From: Bifidobacteriaceae bacterium
Lineage (GTDB): Bacteria > Actinomycetota > Actinomycetes > Actinomycetales > WQXJ01
NCBI GenBank assembly: GCA_031279575.1
Contig: JAITIG010000029.1
Location: forward strand, 1 to 14,847
Direction of reading: 5' to 3'
Length of the DNA: 14,847 nucleotides
Below the pieces are notes generated by a model. That model searched no databases and was not told where the DNA came from. It saw nothing but the letters and a program-made list of their open reading frames with translations. The position numbers and the translations under genes are program-made. Shown here piece by piece: positions 1 through 8,049 of this stretch (its first letter is position 1; every line of letters begins with the position of its first letter).

Positions 1-3000
1 GAACGTGCAGGGAATGTCCAACGCCGCCGTCACCGCCGTGCCGGACGCCGCCTCGCTGCCGACCGGTTGCACCACGGTGAACCAGCAGGTGGTTTGCTCG
101 GCGGGCGCTGACGTGGCCGCGGAGGAGACTTTCAGCTTCTACTTCCCGTTCACCATCGCGCCGTCCACGTTGCCAGGGACCTGGCCCGATTGCGGGCGGG
201 AGCCGGACGCCAGCTGCGTTGGCGCCCCGCCTGGGGGCTGGGCCGAGGTCTCCACCTCCACCAATGAGACTGATTTGACGAACAACTACGACACGGCCGG
301 GTTGGTGGTGGCCACGCCGCAGGCCGACCTCAAGATGACAAAGACGGCGCTGTCCACCATCCCCAACCCCAACGAGACGGCATCCGGCGCTGATCCGGCG
401 CTGCCGCACCCGGCCTACATCGCCGGGGCCAAGTTCGGCTACCGGATCGACCTGTGGATCCCGGCGACCTGGGATGAAGACGAGGACTTCAACGTGCTGT
501 GGGCGGACGCGACCAATGTGGTCCTGACCGACGCTTTGCCGGAGGGGTTCCTCGCCACTCAGGTCAACCCTGGGCAGGGGACCTGCGCTATCGCCGACCC
601 GGCGACCTCGATTAGGTGCGACCTTGGCACCATCGCGGCCAGCGCCGACCACCTCAAGCCCCAGAAGGTCTCCGTCTACGTCTACGGCTCCATCGACCCG
701 GGCACTGTGGCGGAGATGTCAGACCCCGACGGCGGCGCGCTCAACACGGCCACCGCCACCACCGACACCGCCAACGCCGAGAACAAGGACGACCCGGTGG
801 TCGCCACCGCCAACACAGACGTGATCGAGCAAGGCGACCTAGAGGTCCGCAAAGCGGCCGATGCCGCCGTCAGCTACGCCGGGAACACAGTCGGCTACAC
901 CATCACCACATTGAACAACGGGCCCTCGGCCGCGCCCAACACGGTGATCACCGACACGCTGCCGCCCGGCCTGAGCCTTGACCCGGCCGGATCGCCCGGC
1001 TGCAAAGTGGCCAGCACCCAGGGCTCCGGCCCCTCGGCTAGCCAGGTGATTGAGTGCGTGCCGCAGGTCGGGGGCGAGGCGGCCGGGGTGATCCCGCCCA
1101 ACCAGTCCGTCAACACGCGGATCGTGGCCACCACCAACCCGCGCGACCTAAGAGACATCAGCGCCCTGCCGCCCGACAATCTGCTGTCGGAGCACCCGCG
1201 CGACCTGTTGAACAGCGTCGAAGTGAGTTCTGACGCCATCGACACCGACGAATCCAACAACAAGGCCGCGGTCAACACCGAACTGGCGACGCTGGCGGAC
1301 ATCCAGGTGGCGGCCTCCGTCACCACCGACACGCCATCGGCCGGCACCGATATCACCTACACTCTGACCGGCTCCAACCTGGGGCCCTCGACCTTCGACA
1401 ACCCGGTGGTGGTCTCCACCTTCCCAGCCGGATTCGAGGTCACCAGTGTCGAAAGCACCATGGACTGCTTGACCGACCACACGGGCGCCGGCTTGGCGGC
1501 GGTCTACACCGTCACCTGCACCGGCAAGCAGACGGGCGACTCGCCTGATTCGCTGCTGCCGGGCATCACCGTGACCGGCAATGTGACAGTCCACATCCCC
1601 GATGACATGCCCGTCGGCTCCTACGACGCGACCGCTGTGGCCTACTCCAAGATCCCCGGCGTCCCCAACCCGTGCCCCAGCCAAGCAGCTGGCACCTGCG
1701 AGGCCAACTACAACAACAACACGGCATCGGTCACCGTCAGCGTGGTCGAATCGGCCGACACCTCCCTGACCAAGACCTTGGTCGGGCCGGATCCGCTGGT
1801 GGCCGGCTCTGAGGTGGTCTACGAGCTGGAAGCCGCCAACGCCGGCCCGTCCATCGCCGCCGATTTGGTGGTGGCAGACGCCGTGCCAGACGGGTTGACC
1901 TACCTGTCAGGCGAGGTGGTCGGCGGGTCCGCCTGCCCCACCCCCGAAGAAGTCGACCCCAACCCGGGGGGCACGGAGGGGGAGGGGGACGGCGCCATCG
2001 GGCAGCAAAAAGTGGTCAAATGCGAGGTCGGCCAACTGGCCCCCGGCGCCAGAGCCACTGTGCGCCTGACCTTCCGGGTCGACCCCCACTACCAGGGCGA
2101 ACTGTGCAACAAGGCGCTGGTCGGCTCCGGCGCGCTTGACCCGAACTCGTCCAACAACCAGGCCGAGGCCTGCGGCGACACCGAGCTGCCGCCCACCACC
2201 GATGTGGGCGTGACAGCCGCGGCGGACAACGCCAATGTGGGCCCGGCCGCCCCGGTGGGCTACACGGTGGTGGTGTCCAACAACACGCAGTGGGCCACCA
2301 CCGGCGCCAGCGTCACCCTGAGCCTGCCAGCCGCGCTGGCCTCACCCAAGGTCGAGGTCACCGCCTCGAGCGGCGGGGCCCAGCCGGCCGCCTGCGCGGC
2401 GGGGGCCGCCAACCAGTACACCTGCCAGATTGGCGACTTCCTGGGCGGCGCCACGGTGACCTACCGGGTGACGGGCACATCGCCGGTGGCCATAGCGCCG
2501 CCGGATCTGGTGCTGCAAGCCAAATCGACCCACGACCGCGTCCCGGACACCAACCCCGGCAACGACCAAGCCCAGGCCACCGTCAAAGTGGCGGCCCAAA
2601 CCGCCGATCTGTCGCTGACCAAGATCCACTCGGGGACGGGCGCGCCGGTGGCCGGCGGCCAGGTGGCCTATGACCTGGTGGCCTCCAACGCCGGCCCCTT
2701 CGCCGCCAGCGGCGTGGTGGTGAGCGACACAGTGCCCGCAGGCCTGATCTACGTCTCAGGCCAGGTGGTGGGCGGCGCCAGCTGCGCCCCGCCCGCCGCC
2801 GGCCTGGTCCGCTGCCAGGTCGGGGACCTGGCCAAGGACGCCACCGCCACAGTCAAGCTGGTGTTCGATGTGGACCTGGACTTCCGCGGCGAGATCTGCA
2901 ACACCGGCGAGGTCGCCTCCGACGTCCAAGACCTAGGCCCCAACCCCAACTCGGCCCAAGTCTGCGGCCAGGTGACTGTGCCCGGCCCCACCGATGTCGG

Positions 3001-4288
3001 TGTCACAGCCGCCGCCGACCAGGCCAATGTGGACGCCGGGGACCCGGTCGGCTACACCGTGGTGGTGACCAACAACGGCGGTTCGCCCACCACCGGCGCG
3101 CAAGTCGTCTTGCAGGTTCCGGCCGGGCTGAAATCGCCCTCGGTGGTGGTCGCCTCGAGCACGCCCGGCGCGGACCCGGCCGCCTGCGTGGCTGGCGCGG
3201 ACGGGGCGTACACCTGCGCCATCGGCGACTTCCTGGTGGGGGCGTCGGTGCGCTACCGGGTGACGGGGACGGCCGCGCTGGCCATTGTGCAGCAGAACCT
3301 GGTGCTGGAGGCGGAGTCCTCGCACGATGGCGAAGACCTCGATCCCAGCAACAACCAGGCCCGGGCCGAGGTGCTTGTGGCCGGGGAGACCGCCGATTTG
3401 TCGCTGGTCAAAAAGGCGGCCGGGTCCGGCTCGCTGATGGCGGGCCAGCAGGTGGTTTACAACCTGGTGGTGTCCAACGCCGGGCCGCACATCGCCACCG
3501 GCGTGGTGGTGGGCGACAAGGTGCCGGCCGGCTTGGCCTACGTTTCGGGCCAGGTGCTCGGCGCCGCCTCGGGCGGGGGCGCCTGCGCGCTGGCCGGCGG
3601 CGTTGTCAGCTGCGCGGTTGGCAACCTGGCGGACGGCGCCAGTGCCACCGTCCAACTGGTGTTCGGCATCGACTTGGGCTTCAAGGGCACGCTGAGCAAC
3701 ACCGGCACGGTCGGCTCCGATGTGCCCGATCCAAACCCGGATGACAACACCTCCACCACCGACGGCGACGTCAAGCCGCCTGTCACCGATGTGGGTGTGA
3801 CGGTGACGGCTGATTCGGCCGAGGTCAAGGCCGGCCAGCCGGTGGGCTACACGGCGGTTGTGACCAACAACGGCCCGGTCGCCACCACCGGCACGCGGGT
3901 GGTGTTCACGGCGCCGCCCCGGCTGGGCTCGGTCTCGGTGGTCGCCACCGACAGCGCCGGCGGGGCCAGCGCCGGGGCTTGCCAGGCCAACGGCAACGTC
4001 TACAGCTGCGAGATCGGCCTGCTGCCGGTTGGGGCCACGGTGACCTATCGGATCACCGGCACGGCCCCGGCTGGTGCGACCGCGGCCGACTTGGCGCTGG
4101 TGGCGCACGTCACGCACGATGACGCCGACACCGACCCGTCGAACGACACCGCCGAGGCGGTGGTCCATGTGGACGGCAAAGCCCTGGAGTTCAACGGGTC
4201 GAACTCGACCGGCCCGCTGCTGCTCGCCGCCACCATGGTGCTCCTAGGCTCAGCCCTGCTGGCCGCCCGCCGCCGCCTGCGCGCCTAG
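1..4288 (+). CDS. Giant DUF11-repeat surface protein, 5' partial, C-terminal membrane anchor
   Basis: The frame is open to the left edge, so the true start is outside the window; the GTG at 5 is probably internal. About 1427 residues are visible (numbered from that GTG). Residues 1-103 are the tail of one DUF11-like domain. Three divergent domains follow (about 104-277, 278-432, 433-582). Then come three copies of a two-domain unit beginning with an ADxSL motif at residues 583, 866 and 1129. Each domain shows the DUF11 pattern: a YxLxxxNxGP-like motif, a D-x-x-P-x-G-L turn, paired Cys, and a DPNxxNN-like end. The C-terminus has an LEFNG pentapeptide (1394-1398), a hydrophobic segment (about 1403-1420) and an Arg-rich tail. 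This resembles an actinobacterial sortase substrate with a non-canonical motif. Known: DUF11 proteins are extracellular stalk or surface proteins. Inference: this one is surface-displayed. Ligand and function are unknown. Confidence 0.9.
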   Translation, partial: NVQGMSNAAVTAVPDAASLPTGCTTVNQQVVCSAGADVAAEETFSFYFPFTIAPSTLPGTWPDCGREPDASCVGAPPGGWAEVSTSTNETDLTNNYDTAGLVVATPQADLKMTKTALSTIPNPNETASGADPALPHPAYIAGAKFGYRIDLWIPATWDEDEDFNVLWADATNVVLTDALPEGFLATQVNPGQGTCAIADPATSIRCDLGTIAASADHLKPQKVSVYVYGSIDPGTVAEMSDPDGGALNTATATTDTANAENKDDPVVATANTDVIEQGDLEVRKAADAAVSYAGNTVGYTITTLNNGPSAAPNTVITDTLPPGLSLDPAGSPGCKVASTQGSGPSASQVIECVPQVGGEAAGVIPPNQSVNTRIVATTNPRDLRDISALPPDNLLSEHPRDLLNSVEVSSDAIDTDESNNKAAVNTELATLADIQVAASVTTDTPSAGTDITYTLTGSNLGPSTFDNPVVVSTFPAGFEVTSVESTMDCLTDHTGAGLAAVYTVTCTGKQTGDSPDSLLPGITVTGNVTVHIPDDMPVGSYDATAVAYSKIPGVPNPCPSQAAGTCEANYNNNTASVTVSVVESADTSLTKTLVGPDPLVAGSEVVYELEAANAGPSIAADLVVADAVPDGLTYLSGEVVGGSACPTPEEVDPNPGGTEGEGDGAIGQQKVVKCEVGQLAPGARATVRLTFRVDPHYQGELCNKALVGSGALDPNSSNNQAEACGDTELPPTTDVGVTAAADNANVGPAAPVGYTVVVSNNTQWATTGASVTLSLPAALASPKVEVTASSGGAQPAACAAGAANQYTCQIGDFLGGATVTYRVTGTSPVAIAPPDLVLQAKSTHDRVPDTNPGNDQAQATVKVAAQTADLSLTKIHSGTGAPVAGGQVAYDLVASNAGPFAASGVVVSDTVPAGLIYVSGQVVGGASCAPPAAGLVRCQVGDLAKDATATVKLVFDVDLDFRGEICNTGEVASDVQDLGPNPNSAQVCGQVTVPGPTDVGVTAAADQANVDAGDPVGYTVVVTNNGGSPTTGAQVVLQVPAGLKSPSVVVASSTPGADPAACVAGADGAYTCAIGDFLVGASVRYRVTGTAALAIVQQNLVLEAESSHDGEDLDPSNNQARAEVLVAGETADLSLVKKAAGSGSLMAGQQVVYNLVVSNAGPHIATGVVVGDKVPAGLAYVSGQVLGAASGGGACALAGGVVSCAVGNLADGASATVQLVFGIDLGFKGTLSNTGTVGSDVPDPNPDDNTSTTDGDVKPPVTDVGVTVTADSAEVKAGQPVGYTAVVTNNGPVATTGTRVVFTAPPRLGSVSVVATDSAGGASAGACQANGNVYSCEIGLLPVGATVTYRITGTAPAGATAADLALVAHVTHDDADTDPSNDTAEAVVHVDGKALEFNGSNSTGPLLLAATMVLLGSALLAARRRLRA
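1751..4180 (+). repeat. Three tandem two-domain (A+B) DUF11 super-units inside the giant surface gene
   Basis: Units begin at 1751, 2600 and 3389, giving lengths of about 849, 789 and 792 bases. Each has an A domain starting ADTSL or ADLSL with a later YVSGQV or YLSGEV motif, and a B domain starting TDVGVT with a VGYT(V/A)VV motif. Units 2 and 3 are almost collinear. Unit 1 carries an extra roughly 20-residue Gly/Glu-rich insertion near residues 647-668. The A-B-A-B-A-B order shows that a pair of domains was duplicated, not a single domain. Confidence 0.85.
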
Positions 4289-4345
4289 CCGAACCCCAAA
4301 CCACCAGCCCCCCAAAGGGCCTTGCCCCCAAGCGCCGCGCCGGCC

Positions 4346-4364
4346 TGGGCCAGGTCCCCAGGGG
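4346..4364. terminator. Possible weak hairpin between convergent genes
   Basis: A CCTGGG arm and a CCCAGG arm face each other across a short loop in the convergent gap after the surface protein stop. The stem is only about 6 bp and there is no T-run, so a terminator role is weakly supported. Confidence 0.2.
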
Positions 4365-4369
4365 CGGCG

Positions 4370-4428
4370 GGCTACTGGCTACGGGTTGCTGCCTACGGGT
4401 TACTGTCTGCTGGTTGCTGGCTACTGGC
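4370..4428. repeat. Short imperfect CTACTGG/CTACGGGTT repeat cluster at the permease 3' end
   Basis: The 10-mer GGCTACTGGC occurs at 4370-4379 and 4419-4428. The 9-mer CTACGGGTT occurs at 4379-4387 and 4393-4401. Related GGTTGCTG words lie between them. The cluster sits in the convergent gap between the giant surface gene and the minus-strand permease. It includes the permease TAG stop (4421-4423), so the last codons of the permease lie within the repeat. No clear hairpin is formed. Function is unknown. Confidence 0.6.
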
Positions 4429-5485
4429 GGGATTTGGCGTAGCGGAACAGCGCCGCCTCGCGGATCGACGCGGCGCCCGCCACGGCGCCCATGAGCGCCC
4501 CGACCAACCCCTGCCCCAGCACCAGCAGGGCGGCCGTCGCCGTCGCCCCCACCGCCAGACCCGAGCCCAATCCGATCACGATGCCGCTGGCGGCGCCGGC
4601 CAGGGCCACGGACACCGCCGCCCACCAGCCCGCCTCCAGCGCCATCAGCCCGATCAGCGCCAACTTGCCCACCCCGGCATGGAGATCGGAGGCCAGTTCC
4701 AGCTTCCGGCTGCGGACCGAGGCGAATCCCAAGATCCCGCAGCCGGCCAGAGCCACCAGCCAGGTCCAACGGCTGGTCCGCTCCGCCAAGCGCGCGGCGC
4801 CGTCGAACCGCTCCCCGAGGGTGGAGTTGAGCTGCGAAAGGGCGACGCTCTTGCGCGCTTCGACATCGTGGGGCAGCAGTGTCGCCGCCAACAGGCCGGA
4901 CAGGTCCTCGCCCGCGGGCGCCATCCGCGCCCAGCACTCGTCGAACGCCCCCTCGGCCGCCGCCGGCTCCAACACCGCGTAGCCGAAGCCGCGGCGCCGC
5001 CCGTCCTGCGGCCAATCGAAGATCCCCCTGACGCGCACCTCGCCCGAGGTGGACTGGAACGAACCGCCCGCGCCCACGCCCAGCGCTTCGGCCGCGTCCA
5101 AGGAGACGAACACTCCCGCGCCCCCGGAGTCTGATATCACCGGCACCAACGCGAGCAAGCCCTCGGTGACCGAGTAGGTGGCCATCGGGCTCGAGGGCAG
5201 GACGGCCGCCGCGGTCTTGGCCGGCTCCTCGCGCAGCGCGCCCCCCTCGAGGAAGGGCTGCTGCCCGATGGCGGCGCAGGCGGGGCCGTCCACCAGCCGC
5301 TGGGTTTGGATGATTCGGACAGAAGCGCCAGCCTCCTCGAACTCGGCGGCCTGCCGCACCAGCGAGTCGATCTGGACCATGTCGAAGGCGGCGCAGGCCG
5401 CCATCACCAGCGCCGCCGGGCCCGCCCAGACGGCGCAGCGGGTGGTGCCGGAGACCACGTCCCGCCATGCCTCGCCTGGCACCAT
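4421..5485 (-). CDS. ABC transporter permease, FtsX/MacB-like
   Basis: This 354-residue membrane protein is probably the transmembrane subunit for the ATPase encoded just upstream. Visible topology: one N-terminal membrane helix (about 18-36), a large extracytoplasmic region (about 40-235), then three to four C-terminal hydrophobic segments between about 239 and 342. That is the FtsX/MacB arrangement. An SVRSRKLELASDLHAGVGK stretch after the second helix resembles the cytoplasmic coupling segment of that family. The ATG at 5485 is chosen because it overlaps the ATPase stop by one base (TGATG), which implies translational coupling; a GTG one codon upstream is also possible. Known: permeases of this family transmit ATPase motion to the periplasmic/exoplasmic side and often serve peptide export, lipoprotein handling or resistance. 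The substrate cannot be read from the sequence; context suggests a peptide. Family certainty is moderate because the sequence is divergent. Confidence 0.75.
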   Translation of the reverse strand: MVPGEAWRDVVSGTTRCAVWAGPAALVMAACAAFDMVQIDSLVRQAAEFEEAGASVRIIQTQRLVDGPACAAIGQQPFLEGGALREEPAKTAAAVLPSSPMATYSVTEGLLALVPVISDSGGAGVFVSLDAAEALGVGAGGSFQSTSGEVRVRGIFDWPQDGRRRGFGYAVLEPAAAEGAFDECWARMAPAGEDLSGLLAATLLPHDVEARKSVALSQLNSTLGERFDGAARLAERTSRWTWLVALAGCGILGFASVRSRKLELASDLHAGVGKLALIGLMALEAGWWAAVSVALAGAASGIVIGLGSGLAVGATATAALLVLGQGLVGALMGAVAGAASIREAALFRYAKSRQ

Positions 5486-6090
5486 CACGTCTGATAGTCC
5501 ATCAGGTCGATCACATCGGTGCACGAGGCCCGCGCCCCCGGGTCGTGAGTGGCCACGACGACTATGGCCCCGCGGTCCGCCAGGGCCCCCAGACTGCGCG
5601 ACACCTGGGCCGCGGATCGCTGGTCGAGTTGAGCCGTCGGCTCATCCACCAGGCACAGATCCGGGTCGCAGGCGATGGCGCGCGCCAGTCCCAAGCGCTG
5701 CGCCTCGCCCCCGGACAGGTCGCGGTACAGCCGGCCGGCCAAAGCTCCTAGGCCGAAGTCGGCCAGCACTTGGGCCGCGCGCCTCTCGGCTTGCCGGCGG
5801 GGCGCGCCGCGGACGAGGAACGGCAGCGCGACGTGGTCCAGGGCCGTCCGCCTGGGAACACCGTGGGGATTCTGGAGGACCCACTTGACGGAGGCAATCC
5901 CGCTGAGGTCCACCCGGCCCTCGGCGGGCCTGAGCCAGCCCGCCAGGACCGCCAAGAGGGTGGACTTCCCGGACCCGGACGGCCCCACCAGACCGTAGAC
6001 GTGGTCTGGTTCAAGGGTCGCTGTCAGGCCGCGGAACAGGGTGTTCCCGCCCGGGTAGGCGTGGCCCACGCCCTCCAGGACGGCCCTCAT
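5485..6090 (-). CDS. ABC transporter ATP-binding protein
   Basis: This complete nucleotide-binding protein of 201 residues is short for the class, as in the MacB/LolD/lactococcin-972-export group. Motifs: Walker A GPSGSGKST (36-44), Q-loop Gln73, signature LSGGE (125-129), Walker B LCLVDEP (145-151), an atypical D-loop AQLD (153-156) and H-loop His172. It should hydrolyse ATP to drive the partner permease. The ATG at 6090 is chosen because it forms an ATGA overlap with the stop of the upstream adaptor gene; longer in-frame extensions to 6567 run antisense-like through that gene and are rejected. Its stop overlaps the permease start by one base. The coupling on both sides shows that adaptor, ATPase and permease are made together. 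Assignment as an ABC ATPase is certain; the substrate is inferred from context only. Confidence 0.93.
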   Translation of the reverse strand: MRAVLEGVGHAYPGGNTLFRGLTATLEPDHVYGLVGPSGSGKSTLLAVLAGWLRPAEGRVDLSGIASVKWVLQNPHGVPRRTALDHVALPFLVRGAPRRQAERRAAQVLADFGLGALAGRLYRDLSGGEAQRLGLARAIACDPDLCLVDEPTAQLDQRSAAQVSRSLGALADRGAIVVVATHDPGARASCTDVIDLMDYQT

Positions 6091-7154
6091 CTCGTGGCGC
6101 ACGGCTCGGAGGCCTCCACGCCGGCCAGCACCCGGGTGACAGATTCGCCGCCGCCAACAACGACAAATGTCTGCCCCAGCTGGGATCCGACCACTTCGAC
6201 CTCGATCTGCCGGCCGCCGGAATCCACACACCCCCTGGCGCCGTCCAGGCCGTGGACGGCGCTCGGCGGCACCACGGCCACGTTGATCGGCTGGCTTAGC
6301 GACAAGGTCGCGCCCACCTCGTAAAGCCCGTCTGCTTTGGCCTCCAAGGCGTCGAGCAGCCCCGAGCCGGCCAATTCCGCCAGAGCGGCCGGATCCGTCA
6401 CCGCGCCGTCCTGGTCCAGGGGCGCAACCACGCCTTCGACCTCCACGACGCGGTCCCCCTGCAACAGGTTGGCCGGCGCGTTCGCGATCTGCGCGGAGTC
6501 CACCTGCCGGGGCGAGGCCCAAAGCTCCTCTCCAGCCTCGACGCTCGCCCCGGTCGCCGCCTTGCACTCGCCCACCTGGACCTCGGGCGAGGCAAGCCAG
6601 ACAACCAGCCCGCGCTCGATCACGCCCTCGTCGAAGCTGCCGGCGGCCGCCCCCAGGCTCTTGAGCAATCCGCCGAAGGCCTGCGTGGTGGCCCGCGTCA
6701 CCACGTCAGACGAGGGCGCCTCCAAACCCAGCCGCGCCAACTCGGCGTTGAGGGCGGCGGCATCGTCCCCTTTGTCCCCCGGGGCGAGGTCGCGCCACAG
6801 GGGCTTGGCGGTGGCCAGGTTGACCAAGGGCAAACCGTCCACCTCGGTCAGGGACTCGCCCGAGGCCGCGGGCGCTCCGGGCGCGCAGCGACTCGAGGTG
6901 ACGGTCCCCGACTTGTGGCCCACCGCCGCCACCCCGTCCCGGGTGGCCACGCGCAGCATGACCTGGTGGGTGTCGGCGAACTCGGCGTTGACCACCGGCA
7001 CCTCGCTGGGCAGGTTCGTTGGATGGGCCAACTGCGCGGGCGCGATGGGCAGTTGGCGCAGCATCATGGCGGCCGCGCCCAGGCCGGCCCCCAGGCACAG
7101 CGCCACCACCGCGCCGACCACGGCTGGGGCGCCCAGCCGCCGGGCCTTGGCCAC
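6087..7154 (-). CDS. Membrane-fusion/efflux adaptor with a peptidoglycan-binding-like domain
   Basis: The protein has 355 residues, with an N-terminal membrane helix (about 10-32) and an exported body. Residues about 83-115 look like the barrel/lipoyl-type section of HlyD/RND adaptors (a GTVTSS start and a VDGLPLVNL segment). Residues about 119-160 (LWRDLAPGDKGDDAAALNAE...) match the PG_binding_1 pattern often inserted in actinobacterial adaptors of ABC exporters. A VVPPSAV motif (about 295-301) followed by a beta-rich tail is typical of the adaptor C-terminal domain. Role: probably links the permease to the cell wall or extends the export path. The start is a GTG at 7154, four bases after the lipoprotein stop, with a weak AGGG upstream. 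The stop overlaps the ATPase start (ATGA). Adaptor family confidence is good; whether the wall-binding-like domain actually binds peptidoglycan is inferred. Confidence 0.78.
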   Translation of the reverse strand: MAKARRLGAPAVVGAVVALCLGAGLGAAAMMLRQLPIAPAQLAHPTNLPSEVPVVNAEFADTHQVMLRVATRDGVAAVGHKSGTVTSSRCAPGAPAASGESLTEVDGLPLVNLATAKPLWRDLAPGDKGDDAAALNAELARLGLEAPSSDVVTRATTQAFGGLLKSLGAAAGSFDEGVIERGLVVWLASPEVQVGECKAATGASVEAGEELWASPRQVDSAQIANAPANLLQGDRVVEVEGVVAPLDQDGAVTDPAALAELAGSGLLDALEAKADGLYEVGATLSLSQPINVAVVPPSAVHGLDGARGCVDSGGRQIEVEVVGSQLGQTFVVVGGGESVTRVLAGVEASEPCATR

Positions 7155-7158
7155 GGCC

Positions 7159-7791
7159 CTAGTTGCCCGCCAGGGACCGGGGGTCCCTCATGCAACGCTG
7201 GAACACCGGGTCCTCGGCGCTAAACGGCCAGCCGGTAAAATCGTCGGCTTGGTACATGGCCTCGAGATCGTCCCCGCTGAAGCCTTCTTCCGCCAACCCC
7301 TCCTCCACCAGGCACGCCGCCGACAGATCCATCAGGTCATCGTTCCCCGGATTCACCAGAATCTGGTAGTAGAGGACCAACACGCCGCCGTCCGCGAACG
7401 AGCACTCGCCCATCACGGCGGCGCCGTCGTCGCTTCCCTCAGGCCCTGTGACCGTCTCATAGCCATACGGGTCCCACTCGACCGTGTAGCCCTTCGCGGC
7501 GTAACACTCGAGAATGATGCCGCGCGCCTCCTCGGCCTCCTGGTCCGAGAGCTCTGAGTCCGCTATGGCGGCGAGCGCAAAAGCCGAGTCGGTGTGATCC
7601 GCCAACTCCGCGAAGTCCGCCGCCCATGGCCCGCTGTACGCCCCAGCCGCCCCCGCGCGCGAATTCGGAGCCGTCTCCGCCTCGTCGGCGCCCAGGGCGC
7701 AGGCGCTGCCCAACGCGGCCGCTGCGAGGATGGCCGCGACCGCGGCCAAACGCCCCGGCCGCAGCCATCCTCCTTGCGCGTCAAAATGCAC
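7159..7791 (-). CDS. Predicted lipoprotein, first gene of the ABC operon
   Basis: The protein has 210 residues, with a signal peptide (hydrophobic stretch about 15-30) and a lipobox L-G-S-A-C placing the lipid-modified Cys at 31. This fits the general prokaryotic lipobox rule. The mature part is acidic and has four further Cys, in contexts LECYAAKGY, GECSFADG, SAACLVEE and QRCMRD, suggesting two disulfides. The Cys-x-x-x-x-Gly-Tyr/Trp pattern recurs in actinobacterial lipoproteins of unknown function. The start is a GTG at 7791 with an AGGGA-like site about ten bases upstream. The gene lies 19 bases after the bacteriocin-like reading frame and 4 bases before the adaptor. By position it could be a substrate-capture or immunity protein, but nothing in the sequence proves this. 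Confidence 0.75.
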   Translation of the reverse strand: MHFDAQGGWLRPGRLAAVAAILAAAALGSACALGADEAETAPNSRAGAAGAYSGPWAADFAELADHTDSAFALAAIADSELSDQEAEEARGIILECYAAKGYTVEWDPYGYETVTGPEGSDDGAAVMGECSFADGGVLVLYYQILVNPGNDDLMDLSAACLVEEGLAEEGFSGDDLEAMYQADDFTGWPFSAEDPVFQRCMRDPRSLAGN

Positions 7792-7810
7792 GACGTCCGA
7801 TCCCTGCCTG

Positions 7811-8040
7811 TCAGTACTGGATCAAGTAGACCGGCTTGAGCCAGCAGGTGTGCGAGTTGTTGTAAGCATAGTGCTGCTTCGCCACCCACGGCCCGTCCCG
7901 GTAGATCGTATTCCCGGACTGGTGGCCGTAAGCCGCCCGGTAGCAGGTGTAGTTGTAGAACTTCGCCGAGTACAGGACACCAACCGAGCACGACGCTGGG
8001 CGGGCGGTTTGACCGGCGGGCGAATATGGGTTTGATCTGG
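7811..8040 (-). pseudogene. Start-less 3' remnant of a lactococcin-972-like bacteriocin gene (tentative)
   Basis: The reading frame ending at the TGA at 7813-7811 encodes about 60 residues unlike anything around it. They are rich in Tyr, Asn, Cys and Trp, for example VGVLYSAKFYNYTCYRAAYG and DGPWVAKQHYAYNNSHTCW, and end PVYLIQY. The layout (a G-V-x-Y-S opening, a C-x-R-A-x-x-G core, a G-P-W-V stretch, an aromatic C-terminus) resembles the mature region of the lactococcin 972 family, but this is a by-eye match. There is no ATG, GTG or TTG in frame between the tRNA gene and this stretch, and no signal peptide. The 5' half therefore appears to be lost, or the start is non-standard. G+C is about 60% by hand count, clearly below its neighbours. 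It runs straight into the ABC operon with a 19-base gap. It could alternatively be the end of an unrelated small secreted protein. Confidence 0.4.
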
Positions 8041-8049
8041 GGGAGCGGG

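Noticed and set aside
2933..4168. Minus-strand 411-codon frame inside the giant surface gene
   Set aside because: Its His/Arg/Gly-rich, repetitive protein mirrors the DUF11 repeats on the other strand and shows no motif.
4191..5468. 425-codon minus-strand frame overlapping the permease in another frame
   Set aside because: It is a Gly/Arg-rich shadow; the permease frame has clear membrane helices and coupled start sites.
6091..6567. N-terminal extension of the ATPase
   Set aside because: It would overlap the adaptor gene by almost 480 bases and is Arg/Gly-rich shadow sequence; the ATGA start at 6090 gives a normal ATPase N-terminus.
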